This document shows, one piece after another, positions 16,350 through 24,357 of a stretch of DNA of 36,509 nucleotides; position 1 is the stretch's first letter, and every line of letters begins with the position of its first letter. The notes beneath the pieces are model-generated. The model did no database searches, was not told the origin of the DNA, and saw only the letters and a program-made list of their open reading frames with translations. This DNA comes from Flavobacteriaceae bacterium. Lineage in GTDB: Bacteria > Bacteroidota > Bacteroidia > Flavobacteriales > Flavobacteriaceae. The position numbers and the translations under genes were made by a program. The stretch is from NCBI GenBank assembly GCA_027073495.1, contig JALSVQ010000158.1, positions 1-36,509 of the forward strand, read 5' to 3'.

Positions 16350-17360
16350 TTACGCTTTTAGTGCCTCTTCTATATTTATTTTATGCTGCATATAGTTTTT
16401 GTTTAAATCCATATCTATGTTCCAAACATGAGCATATATATCAACTAGTTTTTCATCTTCATCATCAGTATATTTAACTTTAAAAAAATATTTTTTATCA
16501 TTGTCTTCTAGCAGAATAGCATCAACATATGAGCTTCTAAATAGATGTAAAATTTTTGCATTTTCATGAATATTTTTTGTGGCTTCCATTCGGTTATCCT
16601 CTTTTTTTAATCCAAATGGCAAAGGAATGCTACACTCCTTCCTAAAGGAAACAGCGTCAAAATAGAGGTTTCTTAACTCTTTTTCTGCTCTTTGTTTTTC
16701 ACTATTTGTATCCCAAGAAAAGTTTAAGTCTATGCCATATTTTTCTGCTCGGCACTTAACACTGTAGCCGTTCGTACCAACTTTACCATAAGTTACCGTA
16801 AAAGTATTATCAATAACTTCTATCTGCCAAAATTTATGGCTTTTTTTGTCTTTGTATTCTAGGTAAGTTGTATTGCTTTTATTTTCTTCTTCTATTGCTG
16901 CATTAATCTTGTGAGATGGAAATAATACTGCGATATATTCTTCGTAATATTGTTTTTGCAGCATTTTTAAAATTTCTTGTATTTTTTGCTTATCTAGCTT
17001 ATTCAATTCATCTTTAGCTATTTTAAATTCAAGATGAAAAGTAAAATAATTAGTAAACCATTCTTTAATTTTTTCAATGCTTTCAGGAGAATTCGTAGCG
17101 CTTTCTTTAATGATTTTTTGTAATTCTTCATCCCATTTTTCTACTAAAATAGTAGTTGATGATTTATAACCTTTTTTCAATTTTTGATCAATCAATTTTG
17201 CTATAGCATCAAGCATATCATCTTCATTATCAAATTCTTTGGTTTTTGATTGTCCTTTTCCACCTACTTTTCCATAGGTTACCGTAAATGAAGTTTCAAA
17301 ATCTTCTATTTGCCAAAATTTATGGCTTTTTTCGTCTTTGTATTCTAGGTGTTTTTTCAT
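16350..17360 (-). CDS. Protein with two WGR domains
   Basis: This 336-residue protein has an N-terminal WGR domain ([33 protein letters not shown], motif YGKVG at 29-33), a helical module of about residues 72-135 (LVEKWDEELQKIIKESATN and DKQKIQEILKML), then a second WGR start ([22 protein letters not shown] from 191) that diverges into a different C-terminal part of about 130 residues. WGR domains bind nucleic acid in PARPs and occur in bacterial stress and conflict proteins. The usual Trp-Gly-Arg is Tyr-Gly-Lys here. The helical module recurs in the 23227-24324 protein. It starts directly after the stop of the preceding gene. Confidence 0.82.
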   Translation of the reverse strand: MKKHLEYKDEKSHKFWQIEDFETSFTVTYGKVGGKGQSKTKEFDNEDDMLDAIAKLIDQKLKKGYKSSTTILVEKWDEELQKIIKESATNSPESIEKIKEWFTNYFTFHLEFKIAKDELNKLDKQKIQEILKMLQKQYYEEYIAVLFPSHKINAAIEEENKSNTTYLEYKDKKSHKFWQIEVIDNTFTVTYGKVGTNGYSVKCRAEKYGIDLNFSWDTNSEKQRAEKELRNLYFDAVSFRKECSIPLPFGLKKEDNRMEATKNIHENAKILHLFRSSYVDAILLEDNDKKYFFKVKYTDDEDEKLVDIYAHVWNIDMDLNKNYMQHKINIEEALKA

Positions 17361-18053
17361 TTAAAAAATCTTTTTTATAAAAAGCGAATAATGAGTTTTT
17401 ATAAGTTGTATCATTTCTTTTTTTGAAATAGTTTTTTCTGTTGTTTTATTGTAAAATGCCAAACTTTTTTTGCCTTCAATTTCTAGTAATGGAGACTGAA
17501 AAAGCAAGTGAAATTTTTTTAATTTTTCTTCGTCAAATTGATGTTTAGATAACAGTACATCTATAGATTTCAAGCTTATTTTCACTTCTTTTAACAATCT
17601 ATTATATCTTTCATAATAATACCGAAAATAAAGTTCGCCTGATTGTAAGTCTTCTAGATCTTCTATAAAAATAGTTTTAATAACCTCAATCCGTTTATTT
17701 ACTTCAATATTAAGTTCTTCTATGGTTTTTACGTCAGAAAAACCAAAATCAAGATTACGAGATTGATTTTTTAAATACCACTCATCAAATTCAGTATCAG
17801 AATTAAAGGTTAAAATCTTATCTTCATAACTAGTATATAAACGCGCTGGTCTTCCTTTATTACAAACTTCTAAAGAAAAATGTAATAAGTTTTCATTATG
17901 ATGCCTACTAAACTCTATTCTGTCTCCAAAAAAATCGCTTCCGTGAAGCTTAAATTCGCTAGTATCTTTAAATTTTATATTGTAGTGTCCAAACATATCT
18001 ATTTGCCAAAATTTGTGTATTTTTTCGTCTTTGTATTCTAAGTGTTTTTTCAT
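17361..18053 (-). CDS. WGR-start chimera with unrelated C-terminal part
   Basis: The first 18 codons of this 230-residue protein (MKKHLEYKDEKIHKFWQI) are almost identical to the N-terminus of the WGR proteins beside it, but the YGKVG core is missing: the sequence continues DMFGHYNIKFKDTSEFKLHG and then into a helical region (IEVNKRIEVIKTIFIEDLED, YYERYNRLLKEVKI). The C-terminal part matches nothing I recognise. This looks like a shared start segment joined to a foreign body, or a WGR domain degraded beyond recognition. Its stop abuts the ATG of the double-WGR gene. Confidence 0.7.
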   Translation of the reverse strand: MKKHLEYKDEKIHKFWQIDMFGHYNIKFKDTSEFKLHGSDFFGDRIEFSRHHNENLLHFSLEVCNKGRPARLYTSYEDKILTFNSDTEFDEWYLKNQSRNLDFGFSDVKTIEELNIEVNKRIEVIKTIFIEDLEDLQSGELYFRYYYERYNRLLKEVKISLKSIDVLLSKHQFDEEKLKKFHLLFQSPLLEIEGKKSLAFYNKTTEKTISKKEMIQLIKTHYSLFIKKIF

Positions 18054-18146
18054 CTTAAGGTGTTTTTATATACGCTTTGGCAATTCTATATTTCTCATCA
18101 TAACAATCTCAATGAACATCTTTAAGATAAGCTACCCTTATTTATA

Positions 18147-18293
18147 TTACAATTGAAAATTTTCTTCAAACCATTCTTCAAAAGAACCGTGAACTTCCAT
18201 ATCTTTATGATTGTACAAGCTGTATTCTTGGTCTCCAGATGCCCATTGTGTTAATATTAAGTTTGCTTTTTTTGTGTTTTCGTTTAATTGCAT
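18147..18293 (-). CDS. Small protein, 48 residues, start shared with the 18731-18907 gene
   Basis: A short open frame reads MQLNENTKKANLILTQWASG, then YSLYNHKDMEVHGSFEEWFE and ends NFQL. Its start resembles that of the small gene at 18731-18907 (MELSNNAKKANITLF), after which the two diverge. It lies between two array genes on the same strand, with 93 bases to the next gene and 58 from the previous one. Aromatic residues and a predicted short helix suggest a folded small protein. Too short for a family assignment; conservation of the start argues that it is translated. Confidence 0.55.
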   Translation of the reverse strand: MQLNENTKKANLILTQWASGDQEYSLYNHKDMEVHGSFEEWFEENFQL

Positions 18294-18351
18294 TTTTTCA
18301 ATTTTATGTTTTTAGTGATGAATGAATTGTGTGTAATCATTCAGCAACTCG

Positions 18352-18726
18352 TTATTTATTTTTATAATAACCATAGATTACAAAAATTTCATTTTCCATT
18401 TCGTAAGGTATTCCATATTTATCTAATCCTTTTTTAATAAAATTAGAAAAATCTTCTTCTCTATCAGCTACTAAACGACCGATATATGTCTTTTTTATAG
18501 GATTTATTTTAATCCATTCGATGTATTCAAATCCCAAGCATTCTATTTCTTTCCACCAAACAGGACTGTATAATCCACTGTTTACCTTATCAAATAAAAA
18601 CTTAATACTAACACTTGGATTGTATTCAGACGAACTTGTTAATACACTAACAACTTCGCTCCATTTGGTTGTATTCATTCGCGATGAATAGTTGTTGGCT
18701 ATTATTTTTTTAAATTTTTCATCCAT
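18352..18726 (-). CDS. DUF6678-like protein
   Basis: From the ATG at 18726 the 124-residue protein starts MDEKFKKIIANNYSSRMNTT, then KWSEVVSVLTSSSEY, IKFLFDKVNSGLYSPVWWKE, EYIEWIKINP and GIPYEMENEIFVIYGYYKN. The KW start, the WxxIE-IEWIKI centre and the IPYE-FxIYGY end match my memory of DUF6678, a family of likely immunity or conflict-associated small proteins. An upstream in-frame ATG at 18765 would overlap the small gene before it; the 18726 ATG follows that gene's stop by four bases. It is cytoplasmic. Family name from memory. Confidence 0.65.
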   Translation of the reverse strand: MDEKFKKIIANNYSSRMNTTKWSEVVSVLTSSSEYNPSVSIKFLFDKVNSGLYSPVWWKEIECLGFEYIEWIKINPIKKTYIGRLVADREEDFSNFIKKGLDKYGIPYEMENEIFVIYGYYKNK

Positions 18727-18730
18727 TTTA

Positions 18731-18907
18731 TTAACTCCAATTATAGTATTGAAAAACTTTCCCATTACCTTTATCTATTGATTTTAAATCAATTGTTAAA
18801 AGTGGAAAAAAGACCGCTTTATGATTGTCAGTAACATCCGTAAAAACATCTTCGATACTTGGAAATAATGTAATGTTTGCCTTTTTTGCATTGTTGCTTA
18901 ATTCCAT
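18731..18907 (-). CDS. Small protein, 58 residues, unknown function
   Basis: This short frame reads MELSNNAKKANITLFPSIED, then VFTDVTDNHKAVFFPLLTID and ends VFQYYNWS. It starts one base after the previous gene's stop (18909) and stops four bases before the ATG of the DUF6678-like gene, so it fits tightly in the array. Its first dozen residues resemble those of the 48-residue protein at 18147-18293, after which the two diverge. No family is recognised. Confidence 0.6.
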   Translation of the reverse strand: MELSNNAKKANITLFPSIEDVFTDVTDNHKAVFFPLLTIDLKSIDKGNGKVFQYYNWS

Positions 18908-18908
18908 T

Positions 18909-19256
18909 TTATTGAATTTTAAGTGTTTTATTTTTAGCTCTTTTTTGAATTTTTAAATCCGTAAAAATTGCTACGCCATCTAAACCTACAGCAGAATGTA
19001 TCTCAATTACTTTTAACGTATTTAATGATTTATAATTAGCTAGCCAAGGATAATTTTCTATAAGAAAATTAGGAACTTTATTAATATTAAAATAATTTAA
19101 GCTAAAGACAATATTTTGATTGTCAAAAGATGAAAATTCCCAATGTTTTATATTTTCTAAGACAATAATTCTATCGGCTAAAAGAATATTTAAATTTTTT
19201 GAATTTCTATAAATCCCTAAAATCTCCATATCGTGACAAGTATCATTTTTAAGCAT
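18909..19256 (-). CDS. Hypothetical protein of the WGR/SUKH array
   Basis: This 115-residue protein begins MLKNDTCHDMEILGIYRNSK and continues with alternating hydrophobic strands (LNILLADRIIVLENIKHWEF, NQNIVFSLNYFNI) and VPNFLIENYPWLANY, then KVIEIHSAVGLDGVAIFTDL and a basic tail. It looks like a small all-beta or alpha/beta cytoplasmic protein. I recognise no family. It sits between the DUF6891-like gene (27 bases away) and the 58-residue gene (one base). Confidence 0.65.
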   Translation of the reverse strand: MLKNDTCHDMEILGIYRNSKNLNILLADRIIVLENIKHWEFSSFDNQNIVFSLNYFNINKVPNFLIENYPWLANYKSLNTLKVIEIHSAVGLDGVAIFTDLKIQKRAKNKTLKIQ

Positions 19257-19283
19257 TAATTCTAATTTAATTATTTTGGTGAA

Positions 19284-19898
19284 TTACATTAATTTTTTAA
19301 TCCTTTTGTAGCCGTAATCTACTTTATCTACCGTTTTTTGCCAGTTTATATGTTGAATTTCTATGCGTGTTTCCAATTTGCCATTCCAGTTTACTGTAAA
19401 ACCATTTTCTTTAAGAATTTCAGCAATAGTATTGGCTATTTCTAAGGCTAATTGGTCTTCGCCATTAAAACTATCATAACCAATAAGCAGCGTTTTGCTT
19501 TCAGAAATTGCTCTTCCTAAATCTTGTGTGTGATAGTAACAATAGCCTTTGGCATCAATACCTTTCTTTTTTAGTTTTTTAATTATGTATAAACAATCGC
19601 CTTCCGCATCTTGTCTTGTATAACCTGCTCTGTGAAGTGCTACAATTTTTTGTTTGCTCAACTGATCAAAGGCTTTTACTAAACGATCAAAATCTGTTAG
19701 TTTTTGCCAAGTTAAACTCGCTTCTTTATGTTTTTTATAGCGCTTTTTGATTTCTTTTTTTAGCCATTTTTCATCATAATCATCATCGCCATAAAAGGCA
19801 TCGCCAATACTTTGTAGCATCTCTTTTTTTGTATAAAAACCAAAAAGAATTTCTTCGTTTATTAATTGTATTGCGTAGTCTTTGTTTTCTTGTTTCAT
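19284..19898 (-). CDS. DUF6891-like protein
   Basis: This 204-residue protein has an acidic helical N-terminus (IQLINEEILFGFYTKKEMLQ) followed by KWLKKEIKKRYKKHKEASLT and DRLVKAFDQLSKQKIVALHR, then AGYTRQDAEGDC, GYCYYHTQDLGRAI and LLIGYDSFNGEDQLALEIAN. The pattern of HxAGYT, a C at the end of the turn, and GYCxYHxQDLxRA is how I remember DUF6891. The end reads FTVNWNGKLETRIEI. Function is unknown; the family turns up in arrays of presumed immunity genes. It lies 20 bases after the SUKH-like gene. Confidence 0.68.
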   Translation of the reverse strand: MKQENKDYAIQLINEEILFGFYTKKEMLQSIGDAFYGDDDYDEKWLKKEIKKRYKKHKEASLTWQKLTDFDRLVKAFDQLSKQKIVALHRAGYTRQDAEGDCLYIIKKLKKKGIDAKGYCYYHTQDLGRAISESKTLLIGYDSFNGEDQLALEIANTIAEILKENGFTVNWNGKLETRIEIQHINWQKTVDKVDYGYKRIKKLM

Positions 19899-19918
19899 AA
19901 TTGCTAGTCAACGAATAT

Positions 19919-20512
19919 TTAATTCTTTTCTGCTTGTAATTCTTCGTCTTTCTTTTCTACTTTTTTAACCCATTTATGAAATTTAGGATGCTTTTTAAAA
20001 TCTTTCAAAATACTTTTACGGTCACGAAAACTTTCAATAACAGTGCTTGCCACTTTTTTTAATTTCATTACATCATTATAGATTTCTGGCACATCTTCTT
20101 TGTCTATGTAAAGTTTTTCCCAAATTTCTTTAGGCTTTTTTTCAAAAAAATAAGGTTCTTGACTTTGAATTTTTAAACAAATAAAATCTTCCATACTTGG
20201 CGCAATAGTTATAAATTCGTAATCGCTTCCAATATATACCACTGGTGGTTCGCCAACCAAATCGGGATAAAACCACAGACAAAATGAACTGCCATCACCT
20301 TCGCCTGCAAACTCTACAAATTGATCTTCAAAATAAGGTGTTAAATCATTATTAAACCAACTAATATCGTTGAGAAAGTTGTACGTACAATATTTAGAAC
20401 CACTATTGAATAAATCAAGGTATATATTGTGTTCTTGCGTGTCAACATCATTGAGTTGGTGTAAAAGGTCTAATAATTTTTCGAAATGTTTACTTGGTTT
20501 TACTTGCATCAT
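19919..20512 (-). CDS. SUKH-like protein, paralogue of the 15767-16336 gene
   Basis: This 197-residue protein starts MMQVKPSKHFEKLLDLLHQL and aligns over its length with the 15767-16336 product. Core segments are ISWFNNDLTPYFEDQFVEFA, SSFCLWFYPDLVGEPPVVYI, APSMEDFICLKIQ and FKKHPKFHKWVKKVEKK. The aromatic strand followed by PPVVYIG and APSMEDF resembles SUKH domains. Paralogues with other genes between them indicate duplication followed by insertion or rearrangement. It starts 44 bases after the next SUKH-like gene; a tandem TATGAGTT pair lies in that gap. Confidence 0.75.
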   Translation of the reverse strand: MMQVKPSKHFEKLLDLLHQLNDVDTQEHNIYLDLFNSGSKYCTYNFLNDISWFNNDLTPYFEDQFVEFAGEGDGSSFCLWFYPDLVGEPPVVYIGSDYEFITIAPSMEDFICLKIQSQEPYFFEKKPKEIWEKLYIDKEDVPEIYNDVMKLKKVASTVIESFRDRKSILKDFKKHPKFHKWVKKVEKKDEELQAEKN

Positions 20513-20556
20513 TTTTTATTTATGAGTTATTAATTATGAGTTGTGTGCTTTAATAG

Positions 20557-21201
20557 TTAACTCTTCCAAATAGCATCCATTGCGTGATGGTCGGAACCGT
20601 TTTGAGATAACCATTCGTAGAATACTTCTTGATATAAATCTTCTGCTTCTTGGGTAATTGCTTTTGCTTCGTTATCGGTTTGTACAGGTTTTATATTGAG
20701 TTCGGTTTGTAACCAATTTCGATAAGCTGCTAAAGCATCTAAATTTACGAAAGGAAAATCGCCTTCATTCAGCATCCAACTTAGTGCACCAGCACTCAAA
20801 AATCGCAGTAATTCTTTGGTGTTTTTAGCAAACAATTTCATATAACCATCGTTATGGCATACAAATACAATAGGTAGATTGTCTGCTGTTTCGTTATCTT
20901 TTACCCAAAAGGCAAATTCACCAAACGATGTAGCCGATCCATTGTCTAAGTTAGCAAATGGTATGAGTTTTTTTGATACTTTTTTAATGGTTTTGTAGTT
21001 TACACTGCTATCTTCATCTTCAACTCTATCCCAAAAATAATCTTCAATTAATTCTTTGTTATACTCCAATTTAAAATCTGATGAGAAATTGGTAGTATCG
21101 TATTTGGCGTCTATTGTGTTTACAAACTCAATTAATTTATCCAAATATATTGGCAGTTCTAAGCCTAATTTTTTCTGTATTTTTTTTCTGTATTTTTTCA
21201 T
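20557..21201 (-). CDS. SUKH-like protein
   Basis: From the ATG at 21201 (MKKYRKKIQKKLGLELPIYL) the protein has 214 residues. A TTG seven codons upstream is in frame but nearly touches the stop of the WGR-TPR gene, so I prefer the ATG. The middle has FGEFAFWVKDNETADNLPIV followed by FVCHNDGYMKLFAKNTKELL and RFLSAGALSWM, matching the FAFW, PIV and NxxDLL pattern of the SUKH parts of the WGR proteins. The C-terminal part AAYRNWLQTELNIKPV parallels the [14 protein letters not shown] of the WGR-SUKH proteins, so it may be a WGR-less relative of them. Confidence 0.75.
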   Translation of the reverse strand: MKKYRKKIQKKLGLELPIYLDKLIEFVNTIDAKYDTTNFSSDFKLEYNKELIEDYFWDRVEDEDSSVNYKTIKKVSKKLIPFANLDNGSATSFGEFAFWVKDNETADNLPIVFVCHNDGYMKLFAKNTKELLRFLSAGALSWMLNEGDFPFVNLDALAAYRNWLQTELNIKPVQTDNEAKAITQEAEDLYQEVFYEWLSQNGSDHHAMDAIWKS

Positions 21202-21232
21202 TTGTTTTATTTTTCTTACCAAACAGTTTGCC

Positions 21233-23116
21233 TTACAAACCTTTATCTGCTAGTTTTTCTAATGCATTTACAACCTTTTTGGTTTTTTGAGTTTCATAAT
21301 CAAAATTAGCTAAACAAAACTTTAAAGTGGCTGTTGCTTTATCATATTCCTTTTGAACAAAGTAATGCATTCCGCACAATTGAATGTTTGCGTGCATTGC
21401 AACTTCGTTATTATCTATTTTATACGCGTTTTTAAAGGCTTCTAAAGCCTTATCAATATGCATTGGTTTTATACGAAAATAACATAGACCAATATTATTG
21501 TAAAGACGCATTTTTCTATCGTCCCAAGTTTCTCTTTCTAGTGATTTGCTATAAATTTGCGCTGCTGCTTCATAACGTTCTTTTTTGAAAAAACGGTCAG
21601 CAATATCGGTATAATTATGTGCTTGTTCATCGCTGTGTTTTATATATTTTAATACATTTTCTAAGGCTTTTTCGTAATTTTCTTTCTTAAAATATTGTTT
21701 GTAAAGCACTTTGTAAGTTCCTTTGTTTGTACCTTCTTTTAAAGTTTCTTCTAAAATAGGAATGGCTTTTTTCTTTAATTTTTTGCAGATTTCTACCAAA
21801 TAATCTTGACTATATGTGCCGTAACTATCTGGATTGGAAATAATGTCTTTTTGATAGTATTTAAGGGCTTTTTCTAAATCGTTATTTTGTTTATAAACAA
21901 AAGCAATATCGCTATAAAACTTTTTTGGTTCTGGATGTATCTGAATAAGTTTTGTATATAATTCAGCTGCTCTTTCAGGACTAGAAAACGTTAGTTTTTT
22001 AGTGTATTTTATTAATAAATCAATGTGATTTGGTGCTATTTCTAGCCCTTTTTCAAAATACGAAAGCATCTGCTCGTGATTTATCTCTTCTAAAATTGTT
22101 TCGTTTTCTGCAAGTTTTAAATATAAATCTCCTGTTGGTTTTTTAGCAATTTCGTCTAATAACTCTGCTTTAGTTTGCTCGTATATAGTTTGCTTTTTGT
22201 CGTAATGTGCTTTGTTTAATTCTTCGTCACTTGGATAAAATTGATGTTGCCATTTGTCAAAGGCTTTTTTATATTTTTTTAATGCTTTTTTATGAAGTTT
22301 TTCTATTTTTTTGCTTTCGCCACCTTTATTATTCTTTAAATTTTTGATGCTTACAGGTTTTATTCCTAAAGTCTCTTTCATCCATTCTCTAAAGGTTAGA
22401 AAATGTGGTCTGTAAGTAAGCATATATGCTAAATAATTATCGTAATCTTCGTAGTCTTCTTCATAAATACCGTGATAAAAAGTTCCATCCATTACTTCGC
22501 AACCATAACTCAACATTTTTATTAAATCTTTTATGTTTTCTGCTACAAGATCAATTTGCCCTTCGCTACCATAACAGATAATTGGTGCTTTGTTTTTGTC
22601 GGTATTGCCATCGGTAAACCAAAAAGCATAGCGTGCGCCTGTGCCATCTGCCGAAGCAAAAACTTGTACACTTTGGCTATATTCTTTTATTTGTTCATCC
22701 GAAACATCGTAGAGCCAATCTTCAAAAAAATCGGCTTCATCATCTACAATCCAAAAGCCTTTCGCAAAGTTTTCTCCACCGTATTTATTATCAAATTTTA
22801 CCAACTCAGCGTAATAATCTATTTCACCACTTTTAGATGTTTTTACTTCAGAGTTTTCTGGCTCAATTTTTTCTTCTTGCGGTTTCTTCTTGGGTTTTTC
22901 TATGGGAATTGCCACTTCTTTATAACCTTTTTTAAGTTTTTGTTTGATGATTTTTTCTGCTTCTGATGTTGCTTTTTCAGCAGTATCAAATTCTTTGGTT
23001 TTTGATTGTCCGTTTGTACCAACTTTGCCATAAGTTACAGTAAAGGTGTTTTTACTAACTTCTATTTGCCAAAATTTATGGCTTTTTTCGTCTTTGTATT
23101 CTAAGTATGTTTTCAT
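21233..23116 (-). CDS. WGR - SUKH-like - TPR fusion protein
   Basis: This 627-residue protein has a WGR domain at 1-66 ([27 protein letters not shown]), a Lys/Pro/Glu-rich linker to about 98, a SUKH-like domain from about 100 to 260 ([39 protein letters not shown]), a Lys-rich helix with [17 protein letters not shown], and about eight TPR units from 330 to the end (for example [49 protein letters not shown]). It is cytoplasmic, and the TPRs suggest a partner protein. The upstream gene is its shortened tandem copy. An inverted repeat lies 34 bases before the ATG. Confidence 0.86.
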   Translation of the reverse strand: MKTYLEYKDEKSHKFWQIEVSKNTFTVTYGKVGTNGQSKTKEFDTAEKATSEAEKIIKQKLKKGYKEVAIPIEKPKKKPQEEKIEPENSEVKTSKSGEIDYYAELVKFDNKYGGENFAKGFWIVDDEADFFEDWLYDVSDEQIKEYSQSVQVFASADGTGARYAFWFTDGNTDKNKAPIICYGSEGQIDLVAENIKDLIKMLSYGCEVMDGTFYHGIYEEDYEDYDNYLAYMLTYRPHFLTFREWMKETLGIKPVSIKNLKNNKGGESKKIEKLHKKALKKYKKAFDKWQHQFYPSDEELNKAHYDKKQTIYEQTKAELLDEIAKKPTGDLYLKLAENETILEEINHEQMLSYFEKGLEIAPNHIDLLIKYTKKLTFSSPERAAELYTKLIQIHPEPKKFYSDIAFVYKQNNDLEKALKYYQKDIISNPDSYGTYSQDYLVEICKKLKKKAIPILEETLKEGTNKGTYKVLYKQYFKKENYEKALENVLKYIKHSDEQAHNYTDIADRFFKKERYEAAAQIYSKSLERETWDDRKMRLYNNIGLCYFRIKPMHIDKALEAFKNAYKIDNNEVAMHANIQLCGMHYFVQKEYDKATATLKFCLANFDYETQKTKKVVNALEKLADKGL

Positions 23117-23204
23117 CTAATTTAGTAAAAGTAACAAAACAAACTGTTTTTACAATTTTTAATTGATAGTTGTAATGTATTGATAACTATTTTTTTTAAT
23201 TTGC
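22195..23204. repeat. Tandem duplication, unit B (leader plus N-terminal 320 codons of the WGR-SUKH-TPR gene)
   Basis: This unit aligns with 23205-24415. It runs from the upstream leader (taaaagtaacaaaac through the inverted repeat) through WGR and SUKH-like coding sequence to the codons for YDKKQ, where similarity ends. Unit A additionally carries about 190 bases encoding a helical module near 23930-24120. Confidence 0.75.
23150..23175. promoter_or_regulatory. Candidate operator, inverted repeat upstream of the WGR-SUKH-TPR gene
   Basis: TTACAATT and AGTTGTAA, separated by 10 bases, form an 8-bp inverted repeat with one mismatch. The same element, perfect, lies at the equivalent place before the paralogous gene (24358-24383). 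No TAnnTTTG box is visible beside it. Confidence 0.35.
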
Positions 23205-23226
23205 TTTTTGTCGTAATGTGCTTTGT

Positions 23227-24324
23227 TTAATCTTCGTCACTTGGATAAAATTGATATTGCCATTTGTCAAAGGCTTTTTTTATTTTTTTCTCTGCTTTTT
23301 TCTGAAGTTTTTCTACTTCTTCACTGTATCCCTCATCATCATTTATTAAACCATCTAAATTAACAGGCTCAATATTTAAAGTGTTTTTCATCCATTCTCT
23401 AAAGATAAGATGATTTGGCATAAAATCTAAAAAACCCTTGTAATAACTAGCTTCATCATCAATATAATGACAAAAAGAACCATCCATACATTCGGTACCA
23501 AAACTCAACATCTTTATTAAGTCTTTTATGTTTTCGGCAACTACAATAATATCGCCTTCACTGCCATAATAAATAATAGGTGCTTTGTTTTTGTCGGTGT
23601 TGCCATCAGTAAACCAAAAGGCATAATGCGCACCTGTACCATCAGCAGAAGCAAAAATCTCCAATGCATCACTGTATTCTTTTGCTTTTTCTTCGGAAAC
23701 TTCGTCTAACCATGTCTCAAAATAATCTTCTTCATCTTCTACAATACAAAAAGATTGTGCATAGGTTTCTCCACCATATTGTTCATTGAATTTTACTAAT
23801 TCTGAAAAATAATCTATTGCATTGCTTTTCGGATTTTTCGATTTTGTAGCTTTGGGTTTCTCCTTGGGTTTCGCTATGGGAATTGGTGCTTCTTTATACG
23901 ATGAAAAAAATACTAGTATTTTTAAAATTTCTTGTACTTTTTGTCTGTTTAGCTTGTCCAAGTTACCTTTATTTATTTTGTCTTCAAGATGAAGAGTAAA
24001 AGCATTTGTAAGCCATTCCCTAAATTTTTCAATACTTTCAGAAGAATTACGAGCTCTTTCTTCTATGATTTTTTGTAATTCATCATCCCATTTCTCTACT
24101 AAAATAGTCGCTAATGGTTTATACCCTTTTTTTAATTTTTGAGTAATTATTTTTTCTGCTTCTAACGTTGCCTTTTCTGCTGTATCAAATGTTTTAGTTT
24201 TGGATTGCCCGTTCGTACCAACTTTGCCATAAGTTACCGTAAAAGCATTATCCGTAACTGCTATCTGCCAAAATTTATGGCTTTTTTCGTCTTTGTATTC
24301 TAAGTATGTTTTCATTGTTTTCAT
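23227..24324 (-). CDS. WGR - helical module - SUKH-like protein, truncated copy
   Basis: This 365-residue protein starts [20 protein letters not shown] and has WGR ([13 protein letters not shown]), a helical module at 75-137 (LVEKWDDELQKIIEERARNS, LNRQKVQEILKIL) shared with the 16350-17360 protein, a Pro/Lys linker, and a SUKH-like domain at about 172-335 ([40 protein letters not shown]). It ends at KWQYQFYPSDED, where one T missing near 23230, relative to the 627-residue paralogue, creates a stop; the TPR region is absent. The start has ATGAAAACA twice in tandem; the first ATG sits at the same distance from the leader as in the paralogue. It is the first gene of the array. Confidence 0.84.
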   Translation of the reverse strand: MKTMKTYLEYKDEKSHKFWQIAVTDNAFTVTYGKVGTNGQSKTKTFDTAEKATLEAEKIITQKLKKGYKPLATILVEKWDDELQKIIEERARNSSESIEKFREWLTNAFTLHLEDKINKGNLDKLNRQKVQEILKILVFFSSYKEAPIPIAKPKEKPKATKSKNPKSNAIDYFSELVKFNEQYGGETYAQSFCIVEDEEDYFETWLDEVSEEKAKEYSDALEIFASADGTGAHYAFWFTDGNTDKNKAPIIYYGSEGDIIVVAENIKDLIKMLSFGTECMDGSFCHYIDDEASYYKGFLDFMPNHLIFREWMKNTLNIEPVNLDGLINDDEGYSEEVEKLQKKAEKKIKKAFDKWQYQFYPSDED

Positions 24325-24357
24325 CTAATTTAGTAAAAGTAATAAAATACACTGTTT

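Noticed and set aside
16815-24315. Repeated 45-base segments as a CRISPR array or mobile repeat
   Set aside because: They all lie in frame within genes and encode the same WGR start; spacing is irregular and over kilobases.
13514-24324. A polymorphic toxin gene or transposase inside the WGR/SUKH array
   Set aside because: No long secreted protein, RHS/YD repeats, toxin-type C-terminal domain or integrase motif was seen on either strand. Mobility or pairing with a toxin is therefore not claimed.
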